Part shown: positions 12,588 to 24,446 of the stretch, in pieces | How the letters are laid out: each line of letters begins with the position of its first letter | Position numbering within the stretch: the stretch's first letter is position 1 | Origin: Clonostachys chloroleuca | Taxonomy: Eukaryota; Ascomycota; Sordariomycetes; Hypocreales; Bionectriaceae | Assembly: GCA_037952775.1 (NCBI GenBank) | Contig: JBANAY010000004.1 | Span: 12,462,001-12,526,000 of the forward strand | Direction: 5' to 3' | DNA length: 64,000 nt | Position numbers and translations under genes: made by a program | Notes under the pieces: generated by a model | What the model saw: only the letters and a program-made list of their open reading frames with translations | Told to the model about the DNA's origin: nothing | Databases searched by the model: none

Positions 12588-14626
12588 TCAAATTAGTTCC
12601 AGATCTTCAAATTCAAGAGCATCGCCGTGTAAAGCGTCGGAAGTCGTATCTGTGCTGCTCCACGTATTTGTGCTGCTCCGCGTAGTCTCCTCATCCTCCG
12701 CCGTCTTCCAAAGCTCGCCCTTCATGACCCCGTGAACGTACGCTTCACCGACTACTTGCAATCTCGCCGTCCTTGCTGTGCCCGAATTCTCCCGGAACCA
12801 TGTCTTCTTCGACCTCAGCACAAACGGGACCTGCCCGCCGACTATATTCCACACCTCGTCTCCAATCTTGGTGCCTTCGGCTGCAATCCCAAGCAGCCCA
12901 TGACGCGTTCTGAATACCTTCCTCCCTGCCATGAAGGTCCACATGGCAATGGTTAACACGCTCATCTGTTGAGTTACGTCGGGGTTTGGTTCGCTCCCGC
13001 TTCTGGCCCAGAGCCAACGGCTCCCGAGAGAAACCTCCCCTATCATGCTACCTCGATATACGGTCTTGTAGTCCGTGAACCATTTCCCCCTCCTTCCCCC
13101 CCAATCCCCCCTCGGTCGGCAGTCAGCGTTCTCACGAGAGCTTGGATGATTTCCTCCCGGGTCTGCTTGTATCTGTCCAAGGGCTTAAACCCGAGTTTCA
13201 AGGGGATTTTATCAAGTTCTTTCCGCAACAGGTTCATTTCACCATTGGCGGACCGGGCAGCTACTTTGTCTGTCCTTCCTTTCAATGTGGCAGTCTCGAG
13301 TAGCAGCCTTTTCCCGTCACACACGTGGGTTATAACATCTAGCCTCGCACCTCTCAGCCTCAGGATATGAGTTTCAGGTCCGAGATCATTGGGGATGTCA
13401 TTCGGGAAGCTTGCACCTTCATTAATGTCGTACAAGTGAGTTGTGTCGGGCCAGTCATATCCGTGAAAATAAGCAGCAGGCCGGGAAAGATTCCAATCAG
13501 GTACCCAGGAGGGCAGGTTTCGATCCTGCCGCTCTGGCCCACAGACGCCAGACAGGACCGAGAGACCCTGTTCTTGGACTATCATAGCTTTGGCCGTTCG
13601 CGCGTACACCTCAGATACAGGGAGGTTGTACGACAATTTGAGTGAGGGCATGTTTGTTCGGTCAGCCATGGCAAGGACTGAAAAGATCTTATCGTGCGGA
13701 TTTGCAGCCTTCAGCTCGCGCGTCAATGGAAGAATGACGGACAGATATGGAGTTTGGTGGCTGGGATTTGCAGCGGCCAGATTTGCGAGAGCTACTATCG
13801 TATCCGCCGACTGACCGAATACATTGAGCATTCCCGCGGATGTCAGGTACAAGGCCGCCGAGACAAATATCCGCCAGTGCAGTTGATGTTTTCCACAGAT
13901 CAGGTACGATTCTGCTGACAGGCATGCTTCCTGGAAAGTCCAAGATCGATGGAACCAGGGGCGATCTGCAAATTTTCGAACCTTGGAGGGATCCTTGATG
14001 CTCTTTCTGACAAACTCGGTATCCGGGTGTTCATTCTCATCCTCATTTGCTTCAGCCTCGGCCCGATTTCGACGTCGTTCATCCATCAATGTCAAGAAAG
14101 AGAAGACACTCTCAGTATCTTCGTCTGATTCCCCAGCCCATATCAAAACACTCGAAGCCCCAGAGAATATCGCCTGCATTAGCGTCACTTGATGACTCCT
14201 CTCGTCTACATTGTCTTGATCGATGCAGATACCGTCAATCCAAACCCGGCGGGGATGGTGTTCGTCGCGAAGATGCAGCAGAAGCTCTCTGGCATTTTGA
14301 GTGACCAAAACATCCTTTTCGCCAATCCTTATGACATTTCCACGCTTCGGGCTCCCCCAGACGTAAGAAAGAGCCTCGTAGGGCCTGTCAGGGTCACCAA
14401 GCTTGTGTTGATCGATTTGGCCAGTCAGGGGGCTTCCACTGGCACCAGGTTGGATCAACAATGTCCGAATCTCGTCTGATCCAAGAACACCATATTCATA
14501 ATTACTCTTCCCCTTTTGGCTCTTGGTAAATGGAAGCCATTCTAATTAATGTCAGTAGAATGTCCGAATTGGTTACCACCACGGCTTTATCATACCCAGG
14601 AGTCTTCCAACAAGTTCCGAAGCCAT
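12588..14626 (-). CDS. HET-domain (heterokaryon incompatibility-type) protein
   Basis: Three minus-strand exons (14626-14596, 14541-13052, 12965-12588) give 632 residues. The short first exon is supported by a 54-nt intron with a CTGAC branch site and TTAG acceptor. It restores an ATG to a frame that otherwise begins at a stop. The HET domain starts at YEALSYVWG (residues 65-73) and continues with VWIDGICIDQ (110-119) and the FADRPWFHRSWTFQEA block. The C-terminus carries the usual tail of large HET proteins, with GGQVPFVLR and VVGEAYVHGVMKGE. HET proteins act in fungal allorecognition and regulated cell death. No NACHT, ankyrin or other sensor domain is fused. The second intron (86 nt) joins the core to the tail. 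The gene is divergent from an SRR1-like gene. Confidence 0.88.
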
Positions 14627-15335
14627 CTAGGTATTCCACTAGGTCACAATCCTACCAATTGCATGGCAAGACAGATCGCAGAGCCTTGAGCGAGGTGCCG
14701 GCTCCCACCTATCCTAGGATTTGATGGAAATTGTGAGTTATGTTCCAGCATCAGTCGACTAAGGCATCAGCCGATTGTTTTTGGAATCGAGTGGGGAGTG
14801 AGGTGGTAGGAGTCTTGTTGTTGAACACCAAACATGCAATGTCAAAGCAAAGCAGGCAGCTATTTGTACAGGGACGGGCGTATGAGTGGGTTGATATTCA
14901 ATCAGTCTCATCACGAGGTTGCATTGATAGCTTACGCCGGGATATCATCGCATCCAGTAAATTGGCGAGCTGGCCTTTTTCACGACTCATACTTCGTCAA
15001 CCAACAGAAACATGGTAAATCACGCTGCCATCTCGAAGAGCCAGCTGGCCGCCTAGAAAAATTACAAAAGTACTGGGTCATCAACAGGGGGAACCAACTG
15101 GTCCATGATCCTGGATCCAGACTGCGACAATGCATAAAAATATTTACAAGAGCTGCATAAATTTAGTGCAGATGTCCTGCGACGGTGACTAAGCATTCAA
15201 CCCAGCCCACGATAAGATAAGGGCCACCCGCTAGCCGGATTTCTTTCTTGACGGAGAGTTGTCAAAGGTGCGGCACCATCAATGATATTAACGTAGGTTT
15301 CAATTATTAAATTAATTGGTAATTCAGAAGAAGAA
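14627..15335. other. Divergent promoter region between HET and SRR1-like genes
   Basis: About 700 bp separate the two divergent starts. Short frames on the plus strand (14740-15160) show no domain. I see nothing beyond promoter DNA. Confidence 0.5.
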
Positions 15336-16283
15336 ATGTCGTCGGAGAAAACCGAAGCTGACGGCGGCTGGACTCATGTCAAGTCCAAGTCTCGTCGTCG
15401 CCCTGGAAAAAAGTCACCAAAAGCGGTACACACAGCCAAAGAAAATCAAATTCATGCCTTACAGACGGAGAATACTCGATCTCCTGAAGAAATTGCCGCG
15501 GAATACCAGCGCATACGCTCTGAATTTGAGGTTACGAAGGCAGGGGAGGAGCTTCATGAACTGATGACCAAGAATGGTCCGAAAGATGTATCTCAAGCCG
15601 TCTGCCTTGGAATTGGAACTTTCGATCCGCCAGATGGAGGCTGGGAAACGAAGAGACGCACTTTTGTCCAGCTCATTGGGTTTCTCCTCATGGTTGAGGC
15701 CTTGGGTATGGAACTATCCCTTCTATCGATATATGGTACTTTTATAGACTAACTTTGAGAAATGCAGAGAAACGAGATGAAATTAAAGTAAAATGCTACT
15801 TCCAAGACCCTGTGTTTGGAGAGGCCGATAAAGCTTTCATTGTCTCTCTCGGGCACGAGGTGGTCAGTTCCCCTCAAGGTTTCGAGAAGGTGGACGGCAA
15901 TACAGTTCTCTCGGGAGTGCACCTGTACCGCCCCATCTACGCAAAAGCTCTCGAGAAGTGTCTCCCCGCTGTGTTCATAGGCACGGATCTCGATGTGTGG
16001 GATACGTGAGTATTTCTCTTCCTTTTCCCTTGGACGTAATCGGCCCACTAACGATCAGATCAGAGTTACACTGGGAACGATGGATGACTTGGCAATGGCG
16101 AAGACCATGGAAGAAACCTACTCGAAGAAGAAACACCCTCAGGATCCAATGAGCACCGCATTCACCAATACTACCATTTACTGGCGGCCTCAGCTTTCTA
16201 TAGCTGCACCATCAACACCTGAAAAGGAGCCAAAGGAATCGCAAATTCCAACCGAGACGACAAGCGAGAATGACAAATCTTAA
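15336..16283 (+). CDS. SRR1-like domain protein
   Basis: Three exons (15336-15705, 15768-16005, 16064-16283) encode 275 residues. The N-terminal 50 residues are basic and resemble the GWTHVKSKSRRR segment that opens many SRR1-like proteins. The core contains CLGIGTFDPP followed by a hydrophobic FVQLIGFLLMVEAL helix. It continues with CYFQDPVFGEADKAFI and LPAVFIGTDLDVW, the pattern of the SRR1-like family (plant Sensitivity to Red light Reduced 1). SRR1 affects clock and light responses in plants and haem-related regulation has been proposed in yeast and animals; the fungal role is poorly defined. The introns are 62 and 58 nt. At the second intron the AG nearer the exon was chosen because it keeps frame. 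Its stop codon lies 50 bp from the stop codon of the FAD oxidase on the other strand. Confidence 0.85.
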
Positions 16284-16333
16284 TCACAGTTTATTCCCAG
16301 AGTCTAACTCAACATCCTTGACATGTCATTATT

Positions 16334-18369
16334 TCAGTCACGAAAACTCGCAGGGTCAACCTTGCAGAGTCTTCCATCCTCACGCTCCTTCCACCGTTCA
16401 TTGCCAACGCAAGGAGAGCACCAGAACACATCCTTGGGATCAACACGACGCTTGATTTCAAGAAGTCGCTTGTAGTTGTCTCCCCAGAAGGTTGTGTAAG
16501 GATCCTTCTCATAGGGAGAGGCCTGCTGAATGTTAGCTGGTTTGTCAATTGCAGTGGAAACTGTTTTCTCACTTCATTGATATAAGCTCCGAGACCAGGT
16601 GTGAGCTTACGAAGTGGCTCGAACGAGGCGTCGAGCAACTCCGCAACTTCCTTCTCAGAGGTCCTGTTGAACGGTGTAAAGGGCAGTGCGCTCACTTATC
16701 CTAGTGTCAGCATCATATTCCATGTCTATCACAAAACGTTGTCGAAAGTGGGAGGTTAGGACTTACAGGTATGGACATATGCCTTTCGCCAACCAGGGTT
16801 TACCGAGTTGGAACCTCCTCGTGGAACTGCCTCGTTCACGCCCTTGCCTCCCAAGGGGTAGAATGAGATCAGCCCGGCGGCCTTTGCAGCAGTGATGAGG
16901 GCCTGGGCGGTCTCGTCTGACTTGTCCTTTAAAGGCGCTCGATCGATCAGCCTGGACACCATGAGGGCTGTGCCGCCTGTTGTTCCAGAATCATAGTTTA
17001 CGTCGAACCAATCAAGCCACCTGTTGTACGACTTGACTCCCTCCGAGTATATACCGGCCTCGCCCCCAAAGCGTTCCTGGACTGTGGCGTTTATTGGCGC
17101 CAGGATTTCATAAACCGCCTCTGGACCCTTGTTGATGAGTATCAAGGCTCCTGAAAAGCTTGCCATACCATCTGGCAGCCCAGGGATGGGCATGGGAAGT
17201 CCCAGAGGGTTCAGAAAACAGTAACCCCTGAGACCGGAGTCGAGCAAATCCGGGACCTTGTTGAGCATGAAGCTGAGGAACTCGTCCCTGCGGGTAGAAT
17301 TTGCAGGAATGCTGGCAAAGAGGTTTATATGCTGCAGTACCGGCGTTGGGTGTGCTTGGATCGTGATGGATGTAATGACTCCGAAAGTTGAGCCTCCTCC
17401 CTATATCATCAATCAGCCAGGGTTTTCAATGATAGAATGCAGAGATGTCCAGACTTACACCGCGTAGCGCCCAGAAGAGGTCTGCATGCTGAGCTTCGTT
17501 TACAACGAGGATCTTCCCCTTTGGTGTCACGACCTGAATCTCGAGAACGTTGTCTGAAGCAAGTCCATAGTCATGCGCAAGTACGCCGTGGCCGCCGCCA
17601 GTGAAATATCCGCCCACTCCCACGCTTTTGGCTCCGCCTCCGACAATGGTGGCGTTGTGGTCGTCGGCAGCCTTGTACAAGTCATACATCTGAGTACCAC
17701 CACCAGCCGTGATAGCGTCGCCTTCGATGGCAATATCACTTCCTGTCAGCTTAAACTTGCCGGAATGGAAGGTGATCGAATTGAGGTAGTGTGTCCAGAT
17801 GGACAGGCTGCCCGGGGCATTGGACCGGCCTAGGAAATCATGACCAGTGCCTTTGACGACGATTCTGATATTGTTCTCCCGAGCTTTTTCGTCTCTATTA
17901 GTTTTCTCATACTACTCTCCAACGTAGATCATCTTTATGAAAAGTGCTCACCAAAATCAACTCCGGCTTTCACATCCTCGGGTGTCGTTGCATTGACCAC
18001 ATACGCAGGATACCCGTTGGTGCTGCAAGGTGCTGCCGGGTCGGGTAAGCACGTCCAGTTGGCCCAGTTGGCGAACATCATCGAGACAGGATCCCGACTG
18101 TGCCAATCGTACGTCTTCCACTCATCGGGGAGCTTCTTGCATTCCTCCTCGTTATAGTTGGGCTGGCCTGGGTGGCAGACACCTCCAGGTGCCAGCGGCT
18201 TGATCAGACGGCCGGACACAGTGGCATTGAGCTGGTCCCATTGCGACGAGGCAGGCCATTTGTTGGTTCCTGGGAAGGCTTTGCAAGAGTTGGAGGGGAC
18301 ATGGCCGGCGTGGATGGCGGTCGGCGCAAGGCAGAGCGCTAGAACGTACGCGAGGGATATCGAAGGCAT
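16334..18369 (-). CDS. Secreted berberine-bridge-type FAD-linked oxidase
   Basis: Five minus-strand exons (18369-17952, 17892-17459, 17400-16767, 16694-16573, 16522-16334) encode 598 residues. A signal peptide (about residues 1-20) is followed by a Cys-containing N-terminal extension. The VAO/PCMH FAD-binding domain then begins, with GTGHDFLGRS, where His157 is the expected covalent flavin site. GGYFTGGGHGVLAHDYG shows no cysteine where bicovalent enzymes have one, so single-histidine attachment is likely. The C-terminal BBE segment ends with DPKDVFWCSPCVGNERW. Such enzymes oxidise sugars, alcohols or secondary-metabolite intermediates with oxygen; the substrate cannot be told from sequence. 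Intron 1 uses the second of two nearby AG sites (TAGAG|AC) to keep frame. No neighbouring biosynthetic genes are visible. Confidence 0.9.
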
Positions 18370-18461
18370 GGTCAATCAGGTTTTAGCTGGAGTGTCTGAT
18401 GCGGTCGAGTATTGATGGTGAGAAGTGGTTAAGTGCCATTGAGACTGAGATGCAACCATAG

Positions 18462-18469
18462 TATATATA
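18462..18469 (-). promoter_or_regulatory. TATA box of the FAD oxidase gene
   Basis: TATATATA sits about 93 bp upstream of the predicted ATG at 18369. This is a normal distance for a fungal TATA promoter with a short leader, and it suggests regulated expression. Confidence 0.55.
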
Positions 18470-18530
18470 CCCAGAAGCATTCTTCACCCGGTCATTGCTG
18501 GGACACCATCAAAATGTCAGCCAACTCCAA

Positions 18531-18555
18531 GCGATGCGATGCGATGCGATGCGAT
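18531..18555. repeat. (GCGAT)5 tandem repeat
   Basis: GCGAT is repeated five times without interruption in the promoter region shared by two divergent genes. It behaves as a simple microsatellite. Confidence 0.9.
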
Positions 18556-19738
18556 GATGCGTCATGGTGGTCCTGCGCCTAGTCGGCACCAACGCCGGGC
18601 ACTAAGATCAGCACGTAGAAGCTCAGGAACGAGGGAAACGAGATGGAAGCAGCCCAAGAACAACGATGATGCAGTATGGGGAGACCCAAGTTGGGCGATC
18701 TACAGCCGCTGTGGCCAATCACCATCTGGTCCCATCTCGCATTCGTCGTTTCCAACGATGAACGGACAATAATGTCGGCAGAAGCTGTTTTATTAGTGTC
18801 TGCCTACTAAGCCACCATGGATGAGGTACATAATGGATCCTTGCAGATCCAGCCGCAGCCATCTAAAAGAAAGACTCAGCCACAAGAACGGCAAGGCTAA
18901 AGTTTGACGTTCCATTATTCGACATGTGCCTTTGTCTTAAAGATTGGGTGAATTTGAATTTAAATCAAAGAAATACAGCTTTTATACAGGCCTATGTTCA
19001 TCATTAGACATATCCGCAAGAGATCAACCAGACTAAGGATAAGTATGTGCATCAAACCACATATTTTTATCTCCATCCCAGCGACTGGCCGTTGGCCTTC
19101 AACATTTCATTCTGCTTCAATCAGGCTGGAGGGTATATCGCCGACGCTGATGACAGAATTGGCCTGTTTGTATATCAATGCCTACAAAGGAATGGTTTTA
19201 ATGTGAAAGGGAAAAGGCATTGCGAGAAAGACTCGGCTTGTTCTCCCTCTAAATGATCTTGGCCTGCTCTGTAGCAGAGGACACTGGGAAAACTGCTGGT
19301 ATTCATGTTGGCTAGGCGCTGCTTCCAGCGGCGACTCTTGAATCATGGATCAGCTGATTTTCCCTCCGCACATCGGCTCTGAGTCTTAGGCAGTGAAGCT
19401 CCCCTTCCTCTCTCGGGGCAGAAGCACTCAGACTTGCATCTCGCCAGTCTTTCTCGAGTCTACATTCTCAACTAGCTCCTCGTGCATTCGTTGTCTTCAC
19501 ATCTTCTCCAAATCCATGCTTTCAAACTTCCATCTTGACTTCCTATTCTAGTATATCCCTTAGACAAATAACCAGACTCATATTCGGTGCTAGAAGCACA
19601 TTATTCTCACAATTTGGGACACTACTCTGCCTTTGGTTTGAACAAAACACACAACACATAGCACCCAACAGCAACATCAAGCTCTTGTCAAGTATCTAGC
19701 TGTTGTCTCAATCATTCGCGGGGATCATTACACTCAAG

Positions 19739-20758
19739 ATGCCGGACAAGCGCCTTCGAGGCTCGACTGAATACTCAAGCCACCCTCCAACAGTCCGAGC
19801 TCGAGCCCGTCTGGAGAAGCTGCCCGAGGAGAAGCGTCGCTTCGAGCAAGCCAAGAACAGGGAGTACAACGCCATGTGGCAGTCATGCACCCGCATCTCC
19901 CGCCGTGAGGACTACCGGCTCGCATCTCTCGAAGGCCGACGAAATATGCTGGTTTCAAACCTTCGAGCAGTCATGGAAAAGCGGTAAGCATCCTTCTCTC
20001 ACATCAGATCGAACCCAATATCAGATTATACAGTCTACTAATCAAGTTATCTATATCGTCTACACAGTCGCCAGAGTGGCAAGTTGATTTGCGGCGTCGA
20101 CGCAGAAGTCATGGTTAAGCGCCACCTTCGCAAGGAAGCCGCCCTACGTTCCGCCCAAGACGGCTCTAGACACATCCCCATCCCCCTCCAAGGGGTTTCC
20201 GTTGAAGCCCGACTTCATCATCTTGACACAGAGCTACCTCTCACCTCAGACAACTGGCTTGAATCGGAGGGGGGTCAGAGTTCCGATGCACACTCCAACA
20301 TGTTTGAGCACCATCCAGTCCTTGGTGACTATGTGGACGGCATGGATGTCGCTCAGCTCCAGGACCAGCTCGCAGGTACGGAGCGAGGCATGCGCGACTT
20401 GATGAGAGTCCAGATCCACCTCACCCGCGTGGCCGACCAGACACTCTCCGTCGTCTCGACGCTGGCAGAGAGCAACCGCCGTCTAGATGCCAAGCTGGAG
20501 TACGTGATCCAGTTCCTCCAGCACCCTCCTCCTGGCCCTTCTCGAGTCGCCATGCCCCACCACTCGTCGGCGGGCTTCACTGCCCCTCACAACGTGCCCA
20601 TGGCCCCGACGATGCAGCCCATGCAGCCTATCCAAGCAGTCCAGCCTGAAGGTTTCTGTCCCATGAGCAGCTTCGATCCCAAGTCGCTGCCCGAGCAGCG
20701 GCCTCAGCAGATGGAGCAGCAATCCACGCAATACATTCCTGAAATGGCAAGCATTTAA
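19739..20758 (+). CDS. Orphan coiled-coil protein with basic N-terminus
   Basis: Two exons (19739-19983, 20068-20758) give 311 residues, with an 84-nt intron splitting AAG CG|T CGC. I do not recognise the family. Residues 1-100 are strongly basic and helical in character, including EEKRRFEQAKNREYNAMW and a second Lys/Arg-rich block just after the intron. Residues 174-232 form a likely amphipathic coiled coil (MDVAQLQDQLAGTERGMRDL onward). The last 75 residues are rich in Pro, Gln and Met. A basic segment, coiled coil and Pro/Gln-rich tail would fit a nuclear regulator, but no known DNA-binding motif can be confirmed. The long open frames and clean splice pair argue that it is real. Confidence 0.65.
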
Positions 20759-21137
20759 GTTCTTCAAGTACTAACATGGGATGTGGACCATCCCTTGTGA
20801 ACTGTACCTTCAAACTGGCGTCTGGGAGTACTGGCTTAAACCAAACATCTGGCTGGTGCATAGCATTCTGTTGTTATTTTTTCATTTTCACTGTAAGTAT
20901 TCAGGGTCTCAGACCCGAAGGGAAAATTTTGGGAGGTACGAATCCGGAGATTCGCCCAATTCGTTGCATCATTGAGAAACTGACTAAAGTAAGTGGAGGG
21001 GAAGGTGGTCGTTCGACCCAAGACCTGCTTGCTAAACAAAGGAACGAGCAATATGACGCTGTCACACTGCCCCCGACCCCCCCAAAACTGACTGCTCCTC
21101 GCTGTGACTTGCCCTAGGTTCAACGAATCGGCCCGTG
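20759..21137. other. Convergent 3' flanks of the orphan gene and the transporter
   Basis: No coding signal is visible in this stretch between two stop codons. It should contain both 3' untranslated regions. Confidence 0.55.
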
Positions 21138-22955
21138 TTATCGCTTCTCTTGATGAGCGATCTCCACGTCCTCCTTCTCACTGGTCCTGACACCGCTTGC
21201 GTCAAGACCTGGGAGCTTCCTGCCCCGGAGCTGCGCCCAGACCGTCTTGACAGTGGATGTAGCAAAGAGCGCGTCCATTTCCTCGAGTGAGACACCTGTG
21301 GGGGAGAGACGTTAGCCCAAGTAATCAATAGGTATGTTAGGTGAGGTTAGAACAACTTACCCTTTGTTTCCGGAACAAAGAAGAATGCCCAGATACCCAT
21401 CAGCACGACGATACCGCCGAAGACGAAATACGTTCCATACCCAAGGCCACTGATCATGTAGGGAGTTGAACGTGCAATGACGAAGGAGCCCACCCAAGTG
21501 TCCGCCGTGGTGATGGCCACGCAGAGCATGCGGATATCCAGAGGGAAGATCTCCGAACAGTAGGTCCAGGTGATGCCCTGCCAGGTAGCGCAGATGATGA
21601 AGGCATTGAGGTAGACGCAAGCCATGGCCAGGTATCCCCAGCCCGTCTGCTGTGTGTGACCTGCCGCGGCTGCTCCGGCCGGGTCGGCCCGCAAGACGTA
21701 TCCGCCAATGTACCACATGGGGATGCAGCCCAAGAAGGCGCCCCACACGAGACCTTTGCGTCGACCAATCCGTTCTACGACGATGAAGGTGAATGTAATC
21801 ATACCCAGGGTCTTGAAGCAACCATAGAGACCGGTGGAGAACAGCTTGGTGCTAGTTCCCGTGATGCCAAGGGTCTCAAAGATTCTTGGGGCATAGTAGG
21901 TAATGATGTTGACACCAGTGACTATATTAGGTGATTAGCATACATGTTGCAATAATAGGTAAACATGAGTGGAGCTTACAGCTTTGGAGAAGCATGAGGA
22001 ACATGCCGATACCCATGCGGTTGCGCACGCCAGGTGCAAACAGCTTCTTGAACTGCTGCTTACGGCTAAGCCTCATGGTACTGCGCTGCTCAACCTGCAA
22101 GCGAATCTCCGCAATCTCCTGCTGAAGGTAGGTATGGCTTGAGTCAAGGTTCCGGACCTTGATGAGCACATCCTCGGCCTCCTCCCAGCGATCCTGGCGG
22201 GCCAGCCAGCGAGGTGACTCGGGGCAGAACATGATACCAGAGGCGAGGATGACACCAGGTGCCAACTGCAGGGCGAGGGGGATGGTCCATTGGGCAATGG
22301 AGTCGACGGATATGGTCTGGGATGTGGCATAGTTGATCCAAAAGCCAAGCATGCCACCCCCTGGGATGCAATCTCGAAGATACCAATAAGCCGACCTCTG
22401 ATGGAGGGTGGGGCAACTTCGGCAATGTAGACAGGGACACACATGGAGGTTGAGCCAATGCCAAGACCGGCGATAGCTCGGCCTCCGACTATCAGGTTCA
22501 TGTTTCCTCTTGCGATAGTCATCAGAGTACCACCCAGGAGGAAAACCAGAGCAGCAACGAAGATTGTCTTCTTTCGTCCATATCGCTCCGCAAATGGGAA
22601 GGTGAGAAGAGCGCCAAAGAAACAGCCCGCCTGGAAGGTGGACACGATGTTACCTTGAATGGTGTCTATCTGCGACTGGGGGATTTCGTCAAGTTTAAAG
22701 TCTTTCTTGAACGAGTCAAGAGCCATTGTACCACCAATGACGGCGGTATCGTAGCCCACTATGGATAACACCATGTCAGCATGGTCGACGGATATTGACC
22801 GAGTCATAGGACAGAGACAGGACAGATGAGATGAAAGCTTCAAACGTACTTGCCAAAGCCGACATGGACGCCACAAGGGCGATCATGTGGATGGTCCAGT
22901 TACGGACCTCGGGGGGATCATTGGTCCCAGCAGCATGAGTTTTAAAAAATCCCAT
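21138..22955 (-). CDS. MFS sugar/quinate-type transporter with an apparent frameshift
   Basis: Four minus-strand exons (22955-22850, 22758-21981 or 21980, 21921-21361, 21295-21138) encode a 12-helix sugar-porter protein of about 534 residues if one base is added. Family signatures include AERYGRKKT, GRAIAGLGIGSTSMCVPVYI, PESPRWL, ERIGRRKG and FFVPETKG. Length and sequence resemble quinate permeases (QutD/qa-y), but the substrate is uncertain. The reading frame changes at a run of five C on the plus strand (22357-22361). Upstream codons run into EIFEIASQ, and downstream codons in another frame read GGMLGFWINYATSQ, exactly the next family motif. Total coding length is one base short of a multiple of three. 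No intron can explain this. The introns are 91, 58 and 65 nt. It is probably an intact gene with a sequencing error, otherwise a recent pseudogene. Confidence 0.85.
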
Positions 22956-24446
22956 ATCTCGAATAAAAATAATGGGGGGTTCGTTTTCCTGTGATCAGGA
23001 AGAAGCAGTTCAGTAAGTCTGTAAGCGAGTCTCGAAGCCGTTGCGGTTCAGAGTTGATCAACGCCAGAAAACAAACGACAACTGGTGCCCTTTTATACTT
23101 TGTGTCCCGGCAACCACGACGGCTACCACGAGGTAAATGCGGATTATACTCTCGGTCAACTTCCATGACCAGCACGCACTCCCCCTCATCAACAAGGGCT
23201 TCTGATGTGACGGTATTCTCATCCATCCCCACCTCAGACAGGAAAATGACCTGGTTTCCCCCGCACACACACCTCCACATGGCACAAGGACCCTTGTGGG
23301 AGACCAGAATTACAAGGTGCCTTTGCGTTTCTAGGCCGGTTTGGGCAGGACAACTCACACGAGGCCTCCATTACCCCGTGGGGCCAGCCTGGAGAAAGGC
23401 CGGATACTAGATGTAGAACCGGATAAACAAGAAGGAGAGAGTGGGGGAGCCTCGACGCGAGCCGACTTGTTGAGTAGCGAGTGAAGATCATGGCTGGGGA
23501 GGGAGTAGTCTCCCTAGTCCGTCGCACAAGGAGCTAGGAGGTTGGGTAAGGTACGTGGGGAGCAACCATGCTTAAAAGCTAATTATGTGGGAAGAGGAGG
23601 AGGTCAGCACGTACCATTGTCAGGATTCACGGCACTCGGGGCTAAATGTAATAAGGAAAAGAGCAATGCAATGGGCTGTTAATTTTCAGCGCTTATGTAT
23701 CATCGCGTCTCTCCTCTTTCTCCGCACTCTTCCCCAGCGAATTAGAAATTATGGCGCATTGTCTTGGCCTTTTATTTCATATTCCTCTCCCATGATACGT
23801 GGAAACTCTGTGCCACTCTAGGTTAGGCAGGCCCAGCAGGAGGACGAAGTTGGGGAAATCCGCCCGCGTCGGCTCGCCTTACATAAGCCGCCGACAGCGG
23901 ACTTGTCGCCGACGCGGGGAGTCGTGGCCGTGCTGGGCGCCCGTTGGCCAAGGGCGGTTTTCAGGGCGCAGCGGCCGCTAAATGGTGCGTCATTCGCCGG
24001 GCCTCAGGCGCACACAGGGCTGAATTCCCGCTAAATCCCTGGCACACGCCAGACTTGTCCCGCTGCCAAACCCCTCCCCAGCCCGTCCATGCCCAGCAAA
24101 AACCGCCACTTCTGGAATCTGGGATCTTGGGGCAAAAGTCGCAGGTCGGTGCCTGAAATCTCGTGTCAACCTGACCAAACAGGCGCCCGCCAACACACCA
24201 CCCGGCACCACTAGTTGCGACTTTCGGGCTTACTGCGAGTGTTCAACGCCTATCTCGTGAGTCATCGTCAGAGTCGATGGTGCAGGACGCTGGTTGATAT
24301 ATCACCGTCGACTTTTTTATCTCCTCATCCACCGAGGTTCTGCATCTCGACTCCTCACCTCCCCACACCCACACCATACCACCAATCCCGTCCACCAGCA
24401 AGCTGCAAGTGATTCTGCGCTACCGTCTTGCTATACTACGTTTACC
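22956..24446. other. Divergent 1.5-kb region, transporter and Naa30 genes
   Basis: The region contains the transporter promoter with a TATA box and the Naa30 promoter. The final 120 bp before 24447 are CT-rich. No other gene is supported. Confidence 0.5.
23091..23097 (-). promoter_or_regulatory. TATA box of the MFS transporter gene
   Basis: On the minus strand the sequence reads TATAAAA, about 136 bp upstream of the ATG at 22955. A TATA promoter fits an inducible transporter. Confidence 0.55.

Larger units (their letters stand above)
18370..19738. other. Divergent 1.4-kb region, FAD oxidase and orphan gene
   Basis: The region separates two divergent starts. It contains a TATA box for the oxidase and a (GCGAT)5 repeat. 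The final 500 bp before 19739 are CT- and CA-rich, as in many fungal 5' leaders. No other gene is seen. Confidence 0.5.

Noticed and set aside
10110..18369. A secondary-metabolite cluster around the FAD oxidase, HET gene and copper protein
   Set aside because: No polyketide synthase, non-ribosomal peptide synthetase, terpene cyclase, P450 or pathway regulator is present nearby, so the oxidase stands alone.
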